A stretch of 64,000 bases of DNA. It comes from Rhizobium leguminosarum. Its GTDB lineage: Bacteria; Pseudomonadota; Alphaproteobacteria; Rhizobiales; Rhizobiaceae. Shown here piece by piece: positions 17,005 through 25,148 of this stretch; the stretch's first letter is position 1, and each line of letters starts with the position of its first letter. The notes beneath the pieces were generated by a model that had not been told where the DNA came from, ran no database searches, and worked only from the letters and a program-made list of their open reading frames with translations. The position numbers and the translations under genes were made by a program. The DNA is taken from NCBI RefSeq assembly GCF_002953715.1, contig NZ_CP025014.1, forward strand, positions 248,001 to 312,000, read 5' to 3'.

Positions 17005-17027
17005 GGCCGCCGATTGGCGGCCTTTCT
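17005..17027 (+). terminator. Rho-independent terminator of the transporter operon
   Basis: GGCCGCC (17005-17011) pairs with GGCGGCC (17016-17022) around a GATT loop and is followed by TTTCT. It lies 32 bases after the permease stop and is well placed to end the three-gene transporter transcript. The T-run is short. Confidence 0.65.
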
Positions 17028-17066
17028 ACTTCACACCCTCCGCTGGTCGGAAGATGTGACCGTCTC

Positions 17067-17870
17067 TTATCGTCGCTGTCCTGTGGTAGGTGGCGGCGCT
17101 GCAGCGGTGCCGGACTCGCCCTTGTGGGCAGCGTCGGTTCTGGCTTTGAGATCGCGCAGGGTCTTCAACGCCAGTTCGCTTGGAGCCGGCTTGACATCCA
17201 GGTCCTCCGCGAACTTGACCTTCCAGCCGCAAGTCTCCTGCACCTTCGCTGGTCGCACCGGGTGAAGCGACATGACGGTGAACTCCTTGGTCACCAGGTC
17301 GGGCCTCCAGATCGCTAGGTCTTTAATTGGCAGCGTGGATCATTTGGTCGCGATGCCGAGGCGTTCTCGGTGATCGCCACCTTCGCGGTGTCCGAAAGAG
17401 GCGACGAAGTCGATTTTATCGACCATGCCGCGGGTCGACTGAGCCATGGTGATGTAGATTTCGCCGTACGAGCTTGCGATCTCGGGCGCTCCGCCGCCGG
17501 GCAGCCGGGTCTTCGGTTTTTCGTAGCCGCCGATGACGGTCGTGTTGATGTTGCCGAACTGAACTTATCGAACTGCGCCGCACCGAGGAAGCCAATTTGA
17601 TGCGGCCGCCCTGGAGGCAATAGCGAAACATCTCAGGGACCGAGACTGTCGTCACCGACGCCTCGCAAAGGTCGCCGTCGCCCATGGAGAGAGGCAGAAC
17701 GGTGGGAGCCGTCCCGGATCGTACCGGATTCATAAAGGAGCGTGATGTCGGGAGCGTGGGTCAGCCGGGCGACGTTGTATGCCGCGGAAGGTGCTCCGAT
17801 CCCGACGAAGCAGACGTCGGAATTGGACCGCGCCCTGGCGGCCGTGATGGTCGTGATCTCGTTTGAGTGA
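17067..17870 (-). pseudogene. CoA-transferase subunit B (3-oxoacid/3-oxoadipate type), frameshifted
   Basis: On the minus strand the pieces follow the order of a PcaJ/GctB-type subunit but in different frames. SNEITTITAARARSNSDVCF, then GAPSAAYNVARLTHAPDI and TLLYESGTI are in one frame. TAPTVLPLSMGDGDLCEA and MFRYCLQGGRI are in a second. A third carries IGFLGAAQFDKF. The tail TKEFTVMSLHPVRPAKVQET closes at 17067. Such enzymes move CoA from succinyl-CoA to 3-oxoadipate or similar acids, the step after maleylacetate reductase. At least three frameshifts make this copy non-functional. Confidence 0.75.
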
Positions 17871-17879
17871 ATGGCCGAT

Positions 17880-17970
17880 TCATTTGGCGGACCTCAGATG
17901 TGCGACGCGTCGTTCGAAGTCTTCGCGCGTCGCCGACAGGACTTCGCCCTTGATTGCGCGATACCGCGGT
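17880..17970 (-). pseudogene. CoA-transferase subunit A, 3' remnant
   Basis: The minus-strand frame ending at TGA (17880-17882) reads RYRAIKGEVLSATREDFERR and then VAHLRSAK. This resembles the C-terminus of glutaconate/3-oxoacid CoA-transferase subunit A and directly precedes the broken subunit B, as the two subunits normally do. Fewer than 30 residues survive; the upstream part ends against the 3' end of the alcohol dehydrogenase gene at 17993. Confidence 0.55.
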
Positions 17971-17992
17971 GGCGCTTGCGATCGGCCCAGTT

Positions 17993-19060
17993 TCATTCCA
18001 TCGACACCAGTATCTTCATCTTTCCGCTGTTTGGGTCGAGGAGTTCGCGGAAGCCCTTTTGCACGACGTCTTCCATCGCGATTTCGGCGTCGACGATCTT
18101 CTCGGCCGGATAGAGTCCCGTCCTCATCATCTCGAAGATTCTAGGCCAGATGGTCAGCGGGTAGTTCAGCGAGCCCCGCAGTGTGATGTCTCGCATCGTC
18201 AAGTCGAACGGGCTGATCTCAGCGGGGCCGCCCATCAAGCCCACCTGGACGACGGTGCCCTGTGCGCGCACCGCCTGGAGGCAGGCGTGCAGCGCGCGGG
18301 GATGGCCTGCGCATTCGATGGCGGCGTCAACCCCGACACCCTCTTCGGTGCCGTCCTTGATCGTGGGCAGGAAGTCCGAGGAACCAGGATCGAGGATTGT
18401 GACATCGCTCGAGAGCGCCGCGATGCGCGCCCGACGGTTGGCGTTCGGCTCGCTCACAAAAATGCGGGTGACACCTGCGGCAATAGCGGCGAGAACCACC
18501 AGCGCCCCGATCGGGCCTGCGCCCGTGATAAGGAGCGTGCCACCAGGCTTCAAACCTGACCGATCAACGGCATGCACCGCGACCGCTGCGGGTTCGACAA
18601 GCGCGCCTTGCTGGTCGGTCACGTCGTCGGGCATGCGGATCGCATTGTATTCGTGGACGATGGCGCGCTTCGCCATGCCGCCCCATGGCCAATTAAGGCC
18701 GACGACTGAGGCCCTTGGCCCCAGGAAGGAGAGATTGCGGCTGCCGAAATAGTCTACTCTTGGGCCGATCTGCGGCTGGATCGACACGCGGTCTCCAGGC
18801 TTCAGCGTCTCGACGCCGGGGCCGACCGAGGTCACACGTCCCGCGAACTCATGCCCCAGGATTTGGGGCAGGATTGCCCCGCTATAGGCATTCGGTGTTC
18901 TTGGCGTGAAGATTGGGCCGGACTCATATTCATGCAGGTCGGTGCCGCAGATGCCGCAGAATGTCGGCTCGACGATGACCTGACCGTGCTGCGGTGTCTG
19001 GGGCTCCGGCGCGTCCTCGACGCGGACGTCATGCCTTCCGTAGTAGCGCACTGCCTTCAA
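17993..19060 (-). CDS. Zinc-dependent alcohol dehydrogenase (butanediol/sorbitol dehydrogenase-like)
   Basis: The start is TTG (reads LKAVRYYGRHDVRVED) with AGGAG upstream. The 355-residue medium-chain dehydrogenase has the catalytic zinc site in EPTFCGICGTDLHEY and GHEFAGRV. Its coenzyme fold is GGTLLITGAGPIGALVVLAA with an acidic/polar SEPNANRRARIAA after beta-2. The structural-zinc cysteine cluster is not evident, as in the butanediol dehydrogenase branch. It probably oxidises a polyol or hydroxyl of the island substrate. It is transcribed away from the LysR genes and has a conserved operator-like motif about 220 bases upstream. Confidence 0.87.
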   Translation of the reverse strand: MKAVRYYGRHDVRVEDAPEPQTPQHGQVIVEPTFCGICGTDLHEYESGPIFTPRTPNAYSGAILPQILGHEFAGRVTSVGPGVETLKPGDRVSIQPQIGPRVDYFGSRNLSFLGPRASVVGLNWPWGGMAKRAIVHEYNAIRMPDDVTDQQGALVEPAAVAVHAVDRSGLKPGGTLLITGAGPIGALVVLAAIAAGVTRIFVSEPNANRRARIAALSSDVTILDPGSSDFLPTIKDGTEEGVGVDAAIECAGHPRALHACLQAVRAQGTVVQVGLMGGPAEISPFDLTMRDITLRGSLNYPLTIWPRIFEMMRTGLYPAEKIVDAEIAMEDVVQKGFRELLDPNSGKMKILVSME

Positions 19061-19402
19061 AGCGATCTCCTGTCGATTGCGACAGCCGCCTGGCTTCGCG
19101 ATCGTGACCTTCCTCGGCCGTCCTTTGCAGAAGGACAGCGACGTCGGGCTTTAATCCTGGGGGAGATCGTTCTTTCGCGAAAAAGGCAGCTAAACCACCT
19201 GATCGAACCTCCCTCCGGCTCCCACTCCGGCGTTGGGCGAGATAATAGCGTTGCCGCAGGTGGCAAAAAGGGATCAAAGCGGAAAACACTTTCCCGCTCG
19301 CCGCGAAAATCGCCGCGCTCAAGTTGGCTTGCCGCATCCGTCTTGTCCATTTCCAGCCATCTGGCTGGATCGCAGAAACGTTGTCGATACAGGGGGCAAT
19401 GT
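19061..19402. other. Intergenic region upstream of the alcohol dehydrogenase
   Basis: This 342-base stretch between the dehydrogenase start and the LysR 3' end holds the best copy of the recurrent operator-like motif (19279-19297) and the dehydrogenase leader. I see no convincing gene in it. Confidence 0.5.
19279..19297. promoter_or_regulatory. Recurrent AAAGTGTTTTCC motif, copy 4
   Basis: GCGGAAAACACTTTCCCGC is the best palindrome of the set (GCGGAAA / TTTCCCGC arms). Read on the minus strand it is GCGGGAAAGTGTTTTCCGC. It lies upstream of the alcohol dehydrogenase and shares an extended flank with copy 2. Confidence 0.5.
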
Positions 19403-20332
19403 TTAGTCGAGTTCTCCCTGCCGCCCCTTTTCCGCGAGGAAGTCCACGACCGTCCTGACGCGTGGCAGCAGGTGTCGCGTTACGGGCCAGACGGCATAGA
19501 CAGACACTGGGACATCTGCGACCTCATCGAGGACCGAGATCAATGCGCCTGTCTCTAGGTGAGCTCTCACGAGCGAACGAGGCATCTGGCACAGCCCCAA
19601 ACCGGCCAACGTCGCCGCTACGATAGCCTCTCCGTCTCCGAACTGGTGCGACACGGGTGGCAAGTAGCGGATCGGGGCACCGTTGGAGTCTTTGATGCGC
19701 CAGCTCGCGGAGTTGTCTCGCCCAAATCCGCAAATGCAGTCGTGGCGCTGGAGGTCCGCCACGCTCTGAGGTGTTCCTCGTGTTTCCAGGTACGATGGCG
19801 CGGCGACGACAACGGATGGCTGCTCGGTGAGCTTCTTCGAAATCAGTCCGGTGCAGTCGCGTGTTTCGCCGAACCGAACCGTGAGATCGACACCCTCTTC
19901 GACGGGATCGACGATCGTATCGGTGAACGAGAGCGACAGTGTCAAGCCCGAGTAGCGTCGCGAAAAGTCCAGCAGTAAGGGCATGAGAATCTGGCGACCG
20001 AACGCTGCGGGGGAGTCGATCCTCAACCTTCCGGATATGGCTTGGCTTTTCGACAGCAAGGTGGTCTCAGCCGCCTCGATCTCGCCAAGCGCATGTCGAA
20101 GGCTCGCGAAATAGGCCTCGCCGTCCGGAGTGAGGCTCAAGCTCCTGGTGCTTCGATGGAGAAGCTTGATCCCGAGTCGCTCTTCCAGTTTCGTGACGCT
20201 TTTGCCGACTGCGGACTTCGTGATGCCCAATTTGGCGGCGGCTGCCGTGAAGCTGAGAGCTTCAGCGGAATGCACGAATGCGATGACTCCGTTCAACTGG
20301 TCGACCTGGGTCATTGTAAACCTTTGCTCCAC
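19403..20332 (-). CDS. LysR-family transcriptional regulator
   Basis: The product has 309 residues from a GTG start (MEQRFTMTQVDQLNG); an ATG six codons later (20314) is equally possible. The N-terminal winged helix-turn-helix reads LSFTAAAAKLGITKSAVGKSVTKLEERLGIKLLHRSTRSLSLT (20 or fewer residues per motif). It is followed by a periplasmic-binding-protein-like effector domain (GRLRIDSPAAFGRQ, VDLTVRFGE, GEAIVAATLAGLGLCQMPRS). It is transcribed divergently from the second LysR gene, about 120 bases apart. It probably controls part of the catabolic island; the effector is unknown. Confidence 0.9.
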   Translation of the reverse strand: MEQRFTMTQVDQLNGVIAFVHSAEALSFTAAAAKLGITKSAVGKSVTKLEERLGIKLLHRSTRSLSLTPDGEAYFASLRHALGEIEAAETTLLSKSQAISGRLRIDSPAAFGRQILMPLLLDFSRRYSGLTLSLSFTDTIVDPVEEGVDLTVRFGETRDCTGLISKKLTEQPSVVVAAPSYLETRGTPQSVADLQRHDCICGFGRDNSASWRIKDSNGAPIRYLPPVSHQFGDGEAIVAATLAGLGLCQMPRSLVRAHLETGALISVLDEVADVPVSVYAVWPVTRHLLPRVRTVVDFLAEKGRQGELD

Positions 20333-20451
20333 ACACTGGAGAGATATGAAGCCTTCTGTTCCCTGAGGGTTACATTATTCTACAGCGCACGCGCAAGCAA
20401 ACCCCGAACATCGACAACCGCTTTCGCGCCAAACGCAAGATTGTGCGGGTC

Positions 20452-21366
20452 ATGGATCGCCTAACCGAGATCGAAGTGTTCATTCAGATAGCGGAGCGCG
20501 GCAGCATCACCAAGGCTGCCGATGCGCTCGACATGTCGGTGTCGGCCACAAGCAGAAACCTGCAATCCCTCGAGGAGCGCCTCAATGCCAGGCTGGTGCA
20601 GCGCACGACCCGGCAACTCAGCCTGACAAGCGAAGGGGAGCACTTCTACCAGCGGGGCAAGGAGCTCATCACCGGAATGCTCGACGCCGAAGCGAGCGTC
20701 AGCGCGGGAGCGATGAGCCCGAGCGGGCTGCTCCGCATCAGCGCCTCGCTATCATTTTGCCTTCTGCATCTCAGTCCTCTGATCCCTTCGTTTACTCAGC
20801 GATATCCGAAGGTGAGGGTCGAGGTCGTCGTCTCGAACCGCTACTACGATCTCATTGAAAACGGCGTCGACCTCGCGATCCGCACCCGCCGCGTGGAGGC
20901 GGACTCGTCGATCACTATCCGTCGGCTCGCGGAGACACGGCGGTTGCTCGCGGCGTCGCCCGACTATCTGGCACGGCGCGGTGTGCCGACCAATCCAGGC
21001 GAGCTCGCAAACCATGCCCTGCTGCTCTATACACTTGCCGACAACTGGAACCACCTGACCTTCCGGAAGAACGGTGAGGCTGTCACGATTCCGGTGGCTG
21101 GCCTCCTGAACTCCAATGACGGACAGATAATAAGAAAGGCCGCCTTGGACGGCCTCGGAATTTTGGCGCAGCCGACATATATCATCAACGAGGACCTTCA
21201 GTCCGGTCGACTTGTCCGCATCATGGATGATTGGGATTTGCCGCGCCTGACGATGAATATCGCGTATCCGACGCGGCATCATCTCCCAGCAAAGACCCGC
21301 CTCTTCATCGATTACCTCGTCAAAGAATTCAAGGACAAGGACTACGAGGCGCTGTGGACCGCGTAG
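20452..21366 (+). CDS. LysR-family transcriptional regulator
   Basis: The start at 20452 (MDRLTEIEVFIQIAERGSIT) is preferred over a GTG three codons earlier because it matches LysR N-termini. The product has 304 residues. The helix-turn-helix is ITKAADALDMSVSATSRNLQSLE, followed by SLTSEGEHFYQRG and an effector domain with GLLRISASLSFCLLHL, NGVDLAIRTR and AALDGLGILAQP. It is divergent from the LysR gene at 19403-20332 and the two are only moderately alike. It closes the catabolic island on its right side. Confidence 0.9.
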   Translation: MDRLTEIEVFIQIAERGSITKAADALDMSVSATSRNLQSLEERLNARLVQRTTRQLSLTSEGEHFYQRGKELITGMLDAEASVSAGAMSPSGLLRISASLSFCLLHLSPLIPSFTQRYPKVRVEVVVSNRYYDLIENGVDLAIRTRRVEADSSITIRRLAETRRLLAASPDYLARRGVPTNPGELANHALLLYTLADNWNHLTFRKNGEAVTIPVAGLLNSNDGQIIRKAALDGLGILAQPTYIINEDLQSGRLVRIMDDWDLPRLTMNIAYPTRHHLPAKTRLFIDYLVKEFKDKDYEALWTA

Positions 21367-21406
21367 TCGTTTGGAAGTCCATTTGATATCGAAAGATCAG
21401 CAAGCC

Positions 21407-21424
21407 GCATCAGTGTTTTCCGCG
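21407..21424. promoter_or_regulatory. Recurrent motif, copy 5, at the right border of the catabolic island
   Basis: GCATCAGTGTTTTCCGCG matches the right half of the recurrent motif (AGTGTTTTCCGC) exactly and lies 40 bases after the last LysR gene. No island gene follows, so either it is a relic promoter or the motif has a boundary role. Confidence 0.35.
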
Positions 21425-21760
21425 AGATTTCGTAATATTCGCGGCGCCTTGCCGTGGCCAGTATTTAGAGAGGCGATATCGTCGAGTACCTTTCGTGGGA
21501 TCAATTTCTATCTCGTAGTAGGCGTAGAAGTTCTGATTGAAGTATCGGCTGACATTGTCCTTATGTTTCTGCGAGGTCTTCGACAGAAGATCATTGATGA
21601 TTTTGGCGATCTCTGAGGTTGTGAAGGAGGGCCGCTTCTCATCATCTGTCTCACTTCGTGAGAAGAGCCACAAGAATCGCGTCCTCGGGCTTCAGCCTTT
21701 TCTGCTGAGAAACGATCGACAACCATTTATGCAAATCAGGCTCGCCCAGGGGAACTCCCC
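21410..21760 (-). pseudogene. Frameshifted small protein, possibly winged-helix
   Basis: On the minus strand one frame reads GVPLGEPDLHKWLSIVSQQK then RLKPEDAILVALLTK-stop (21651). A second frame continues immediately with SETDDEKRPSFTTSEIAKII and LLSKTSQKHKDNVSRYFNQN, then FYAYYEIEIDPTKGTRRYRL. Together they look like one protein of about 100-120 residues with a winged-helix-like C-terminal part, broken by a single indel near 21660. It overlaps the upstream end of the thermonuclease gene on the other strand. No function is known to me. Confidence 0.45.
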
Positions 21761-21805
21761 GACATCTCACGACAAGATATCGAACAGGCGCTGCGTCGTC
21801 CGAAC

Positions 21806-22531
21806 TTGACGAGCTGGCAGCGGACGTTCCTGAAAGACATCCACGCCCAGCTCGAACGGTCGCGGGGACAGGCCCGGCTGTCGGACAAGCAGTGGCGCAA
21901 GATCTTTGAAATTCTCGGGCGAGCAACCGGCACGAGTGCGGTGCCGCCATCCCCTGCGTTGCGCCATCCGACACCGGACCAGAAGGGAAGCCGGTTTAGA
22001 CAGCGATTCAGGCCACGCCGAAGAAGACTGGACCGCGGTCTTCAAAGACTGGCCATTGGATTCCTTTTTGTTGGCGTAATTGCCGTTGGACAGCAGGTAG
22101 CTGAATACGGGCGAGGGCAGGTTCCCCAAACTCTTGTGACCAATGCCGCTTCGGAGATGCAGCGGTTCACCGTAACGGACGGTGACACCGTCCACGTCAT
22201 TGGTGACGATGCCGGCACGCGGCTTGTTGGATTCAACACGCCTGAAAAATTCTCGCCCCAATGTGAGAGCGAACGTCAACTGGGGGAGCGGGCTTCATTG
22301 AGGCTCAAGGAGCTGGTTTCGAAGGGCGTAGCCCGGCTGACCAAGGTCGCATGTGCATGTATGCCAGGCACGGAGGGCTCTGAAAAATGCAATCACGGCC
22401 GCTCTTGCGGAACGCTGCGGGTCGACGGCGAAGACGTCGGAAACATCTTGATCCGGGAAGGTCTTGCGGTACCGTTCGTGTGCACAGGAACACGTTGCCC
22501 GCCGACGCCGCGGCCTTGGTGCCGGGGTTGA
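21806..22531 (+). CDS. Membrane-anchored thermonuclease (SNase-like), second copy
   Basis: The 241-residue product starts at a TTG. Similarity to the first copy (1311-2099) continues upstream of it in frame (DIEQALRRPNL before the TTG, matching DIEAALLRQNL), so the true start may be earlier without an obvious ATG. The layout is the same: helical cytoplasmic block, basic stretch, membrane segment LAIGFLFVGVIAVGQQ, then SNase motifs TVTDGDTVHVIG, TRLVGFNTPEKFSPQC and CNHGRSCGTLRVDGEDVG. The end CPPTPRPWCRG matches the paralogue. The intact motifs suggest an active periplasmic nuclease. Confidence 0.8.
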   Translation: MTSWQRTFLKDIHAQLERSRGQARLSDKQWRKIFEILGRATGTSAVPPSPALRHPTPDQKGSRFRQRFRPRRRRLDRGLQRLAIGFLFVGVIAVGQQVAEYGRGQVPQTLVTNAASEMQRFTVTDGDTVHVIGDDAGTRLVGFNTPEKFSPQCESERQLGERASLRLKELVSKGVARLTKVACACMPGTEGSEKCNHGRSCGTLRVDGEDVGNILIREGLAVPFVCTGTRCPPTPRPWCRG

Positions 22532-22663
22532 TCCCGTCTCCGTGCCTATGTTCGTGTTGGAGACGGCAGTTCGGTCGAGGAACGTGAATGCATGAACGTG
22601 CCTGCCGTAGGAAATGGAATTTGGCAAAACCCGATATCAAGAGACCATGGTTCAGGAGGCAGA

Positions 22664-22954
22664 ATGGGCACACAAATCGTGAGAGTTCCACCCGGTTTTA
22701 GGCACCCCGTCGATGAGGAGGGGGAGGTCATGGCGGGCGGCCACCTTGAGCCGCTCTATTATACCGACCCTGCCTCTCTTTCCTCATATCAAGTCTATGA
22801 AAACGTTAGTGATGGCACTCCCATCAGTCCTGTTTTTGAGACGGTAGACGAACTGCATGAGTGGCTTAGACAGGAGGGCTGGGATCAAGAGACCATAGAG
22901 TTCCTACTAACCCATGGACACGCTCCGTCCCTGATCCGGAAGCTCCGTCCCTGA
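22664..22954 (+). CDS. Hypothetical protein, 96 aa, C-terminus altered by a tandem repeat
   Basis: The start at 22664 (MGTQIVRVPPGFRHPVDEEG) follows GGAGG by four bases. The protein resembles small rhizobial or phage-borne proteins with a GHLEPLYYTDPASLSSYQVY segment and SPVFETVDELHEWLRQEGW; the ELxxWL pattern suggests a small mixed alpha/beta fold. The last codons overlap a perfect 20-base tandem duplication that changes the frame and stops the protein with KLRP. The function is unknown. Confidence 0.6.
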   Translation: MGTQIVRVPPGFRHPVDEEGEVMAGGHLEPLYYTDPASLSSYQVYENVSDGTPISPVFETVDELHEWLRQEGWDQETIEFLLTHGHAPSLIRKLRP

Positions 22955-22961
22955 TCCGGAA
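22922..22961. repeat. Perfect 20-base tandem duplication
   Basis: GCTCCGTCCCTGATCCGGAA occurs twice head to tail (22922-22941 and 22942-22961). It covers the end of the small gene before it. With a single unit the frame would run on as SLIRKIEGMCKK for about 37 more residues. Confidence 0.9.
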
Positions 22962-23245
22962 GATTGAGGGTATGTGCAAAAAAACCGTCATAAGCAATTC
23001 TCAGGGCTGGGCCGGCCACGTTCTGCGGCCGCTCCCGCGGGGCAGGCGGCAGTCGCAACCGCGGCGTCGCTGAAACCTCCGCCGTCTCGCATCCGGCATG
23101 AAGAAAGTGCGTGGCCTCCTTCGCAGAAAGATGTCCGAGCAGCTCCTGGATTTGTCGGCCTTCTTGAACAAGCGATCGGAGACCTCTACTGCGGGCACAA
23201 CCGATCAGCGTCCTGAACGGTGCGGCTTATATCGCCTCAGAAAAT

Positions 23246-24742
23246 TTAGCGTTCGACCTCTGTGCCTTTGATAACGTAGTCGGAAATCCCGTATTCTGAT
23301 TCACTGTGGGTGGCGAGGTAATAGCGAAGCTCTTCGATATAGAACCCATTGTCCTTGTTCCCATTATCGTAGTGGCAATTCAGCGGCCAAGCCTTGCCCT
23401 TAAGCGAAGCGTGGACTGTTTCGGCTTCGACCGGCTGGCCGAGATGACACGACGTGTCGGACTTTGTCGATTTGCGCCCTGTCAACATTTCCGTCTGGAA
23501 CACAATCCCTGCATCGGGCGCCCAGATCGGGGCCTCAACCGCCAATGATTGGGTAATCGTGACGTCCCTATCTCCCGAAAGGCTCGAATTCATCTTTGAT
23601 TTCAACTGCACAGGACCGAGCCATTCTCGGTCCACGGTGAACTGGGGGCTATAGATCTCCTGAACGCGAACAGTTCCGTTCTGGCTCGGCTTTATGATCT
23701 TCACTACAGAGCCGTCGCCCTGATGTTTGCTGTTCTGAATCTCTACTGCAATCTTGGCTGATGCCGCCATCGGCCCTTGCGGCAGGATTGACTGGAGTTT
23801 AGCTGCCGCGGCAATCACTGCGGGGGGATTCGCCACATCTTCAAAATTCTGGTCCCTCGGAAGCGAGGCTTTCGGTCTGATGGGGCTCCCACCGATCCCC
23901 GCAAATTTGATCGGATCGAGCGAGCTGTCACAAGCAACGTCCTTTATTGCGAGCACATAGTCGTCGTTCGCGGTGAACGGCAAATCTTCGTCACTAGGTT
24001 CGGTCATTCCGTCCGTCATCGCCCCTTCGGGCGTAAAATCGTAACCGAGTAGGATCCGATAACTGCTTGCGGCACAATTCACTTTGATGAACTCACGCTT
24101 TGAATCGAAAGGAGCGTCATATGGAGGATCGAGATGGATTTCAGGGTAATCATACCGGGTCCAAAGGAACACGCTTTCGCCTATTCTTTTGACACTGCTG
24201 ACGTCGACCTGGATCAAGGTATCATCGTCCCTGAGTCTCGCGTTCACCAACCGCTCTTTTGGAAGAGGCAACCTGCAGGCCCATCGATAAAAGCTCTCGT
24301 TTTGCGGGGTGGCGTCCACCTCGGAAAACTGTACCGGGGTATAGCCGCGAGCTGAGTTGCTATAGAAACGGGTATTCATCCGGCCATAACTGAGATCGGC
24401 CCATGATGTGCGCATTGCATGTTTCCCACAGTCGAATTCGACGGCGGCTGTGTATTTCGAGAAGGCGTCCGGTGGGGACGCTCGATGAACCAGATAAACA
24501 TGGTCGCCAATACGATGGGCGGAATCGACTAGATATTGAGTGTCTGGTCTATCCGGGATCGCCTGCCACGGCTCCGCCATTGCTGGCAGGCTGAACAGCA
24601 AGCAGCAAGTGAAAGCGATACTTTGTTCGATACGCGATTTCCGCAGCCGAGGGGATGAACGCCCTGGCGACCGCACGACTGCCGCGGCTGCATCGACGGC
24701 AATGGCCAAAAGTGACCCAATCATGGAATATCCTGTCTTCAA
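23246..24742 (-). CDS. Secreted hypothetical protein with surface-adhesin-E-like repeats
   Basis: The product has 498 residues. A hydrophobic stretch near 42-56 (AFTCCLLFSLPAMAEP) looks like the signal peptide, so the true start may lie about 35 codons later than the first ATG. Two similar segments follow (about 60-170 and 170-290), each with a strand-rich layout, VYLVHRASPP / VFLWTRYDYP and a later cysteine-containing CGKHAMRT / VNCAASSYRILLG piece. This resembles the surface-adhesin protein E domain. The C-terminal 200 residues are unassigned and include a pair of cysteines. It is probably a periplasmic or surface protein. Confidence 0.65.
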   Translation of the reverse strand: MKTGYSMIGSLLAIAVDAAAAVVRSPGRSSPRLRKSRIEQSIAFTCCLLFSLPAMAEPWQAIPDRPDTQYLVDSAHRIGDHVYLVHRASPPDAFSKYTAAVEFDCGKHAMRTSWADLSYGRMNTRFYSNSARGYTPVQFSEVDATPQNESFYRWACRLPLPKERLVNARLRDDDTLIQVDVSSVKRIGESVFLWTRYDYPEIHLDPPYDAPFDSKREFIKVNCAASSYRILLGYDFTPEGAMTDGMTEPSDEDLPFTANDDYVLAIKDVACDSSLDPIKFAGIGGSPIRPKASLPRDQNFEDVANPPAVIAAAAKLQSILPQGPMAASAKIAVEIQNSKHQGDGSVVKIIKPSQNGTVRVQEIYSPQFTVDREWLGPVQLKSKMNSSLSGDRDVTITQSLAVEAPIWAPDAGIVFQTEMLTGRKSTKSDTSCHLGQPVEAETVHASLKGKAWPLNCHYDNGNKDNGFYIEELRYYLATHSESEYGISDYVIKGTEVER

Positions 24743-25148
24743 GTCGGCAGAGGGAGTTCATGCGGCGGCGCAACGACGGCGCCCTGCACCCGCACCGACG
24801 ATCATCCGACTGCAAAGAATATGAGGCTCACGACCACGCCAAGCGTGACCCTGAGATTTGCGATCAATTCTTCGCGGCATGTGTCGATCCGTCATTACAA
24901 TGACGACGGTGATAGCAGTGGGGCGTTAAAAATTCGCCATTTCACTCGCTAAAGTTGCTTAAATCGGATCCGTTATGGACTGCCAGTGTCGAGGCAGAGG
25001 ATCTGCCCTGACGTCTCGCCAGTTTGCAAGCTGGTCGCGGGCAATCGGAAAGGGTCTTGAACTTCTTGGAATAGAAACGGTCCGGAGGATCTAATCGTCA
25101 ACTCGACCGCGAGGCCAATTTAGCCCTTCAAGCTGCCATCATGTAGCG
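24743..25148. other. Intergenic region without a recognisable gene
   Basis: I see no convincing coding sequence, RNA or repeat here. Short frames exist on both strands but lack starts with ribosome-binding sites. A fragment near 24800-24900 (plus strand CKEYEAHDHAKRDPEICDQF) is faintly protein-like and may be a relic. Confidence 0.4.

Noticed and set aside
4507..21424. Motif copies 1 and 5 as attachment sites of an integrated element
   Set aside because: They bracket the island, but the shared core is only about 10 bases and also occurs inside it, no integrase is present, and there is no adjacent tRNA. A regulatory explanation is simpler.
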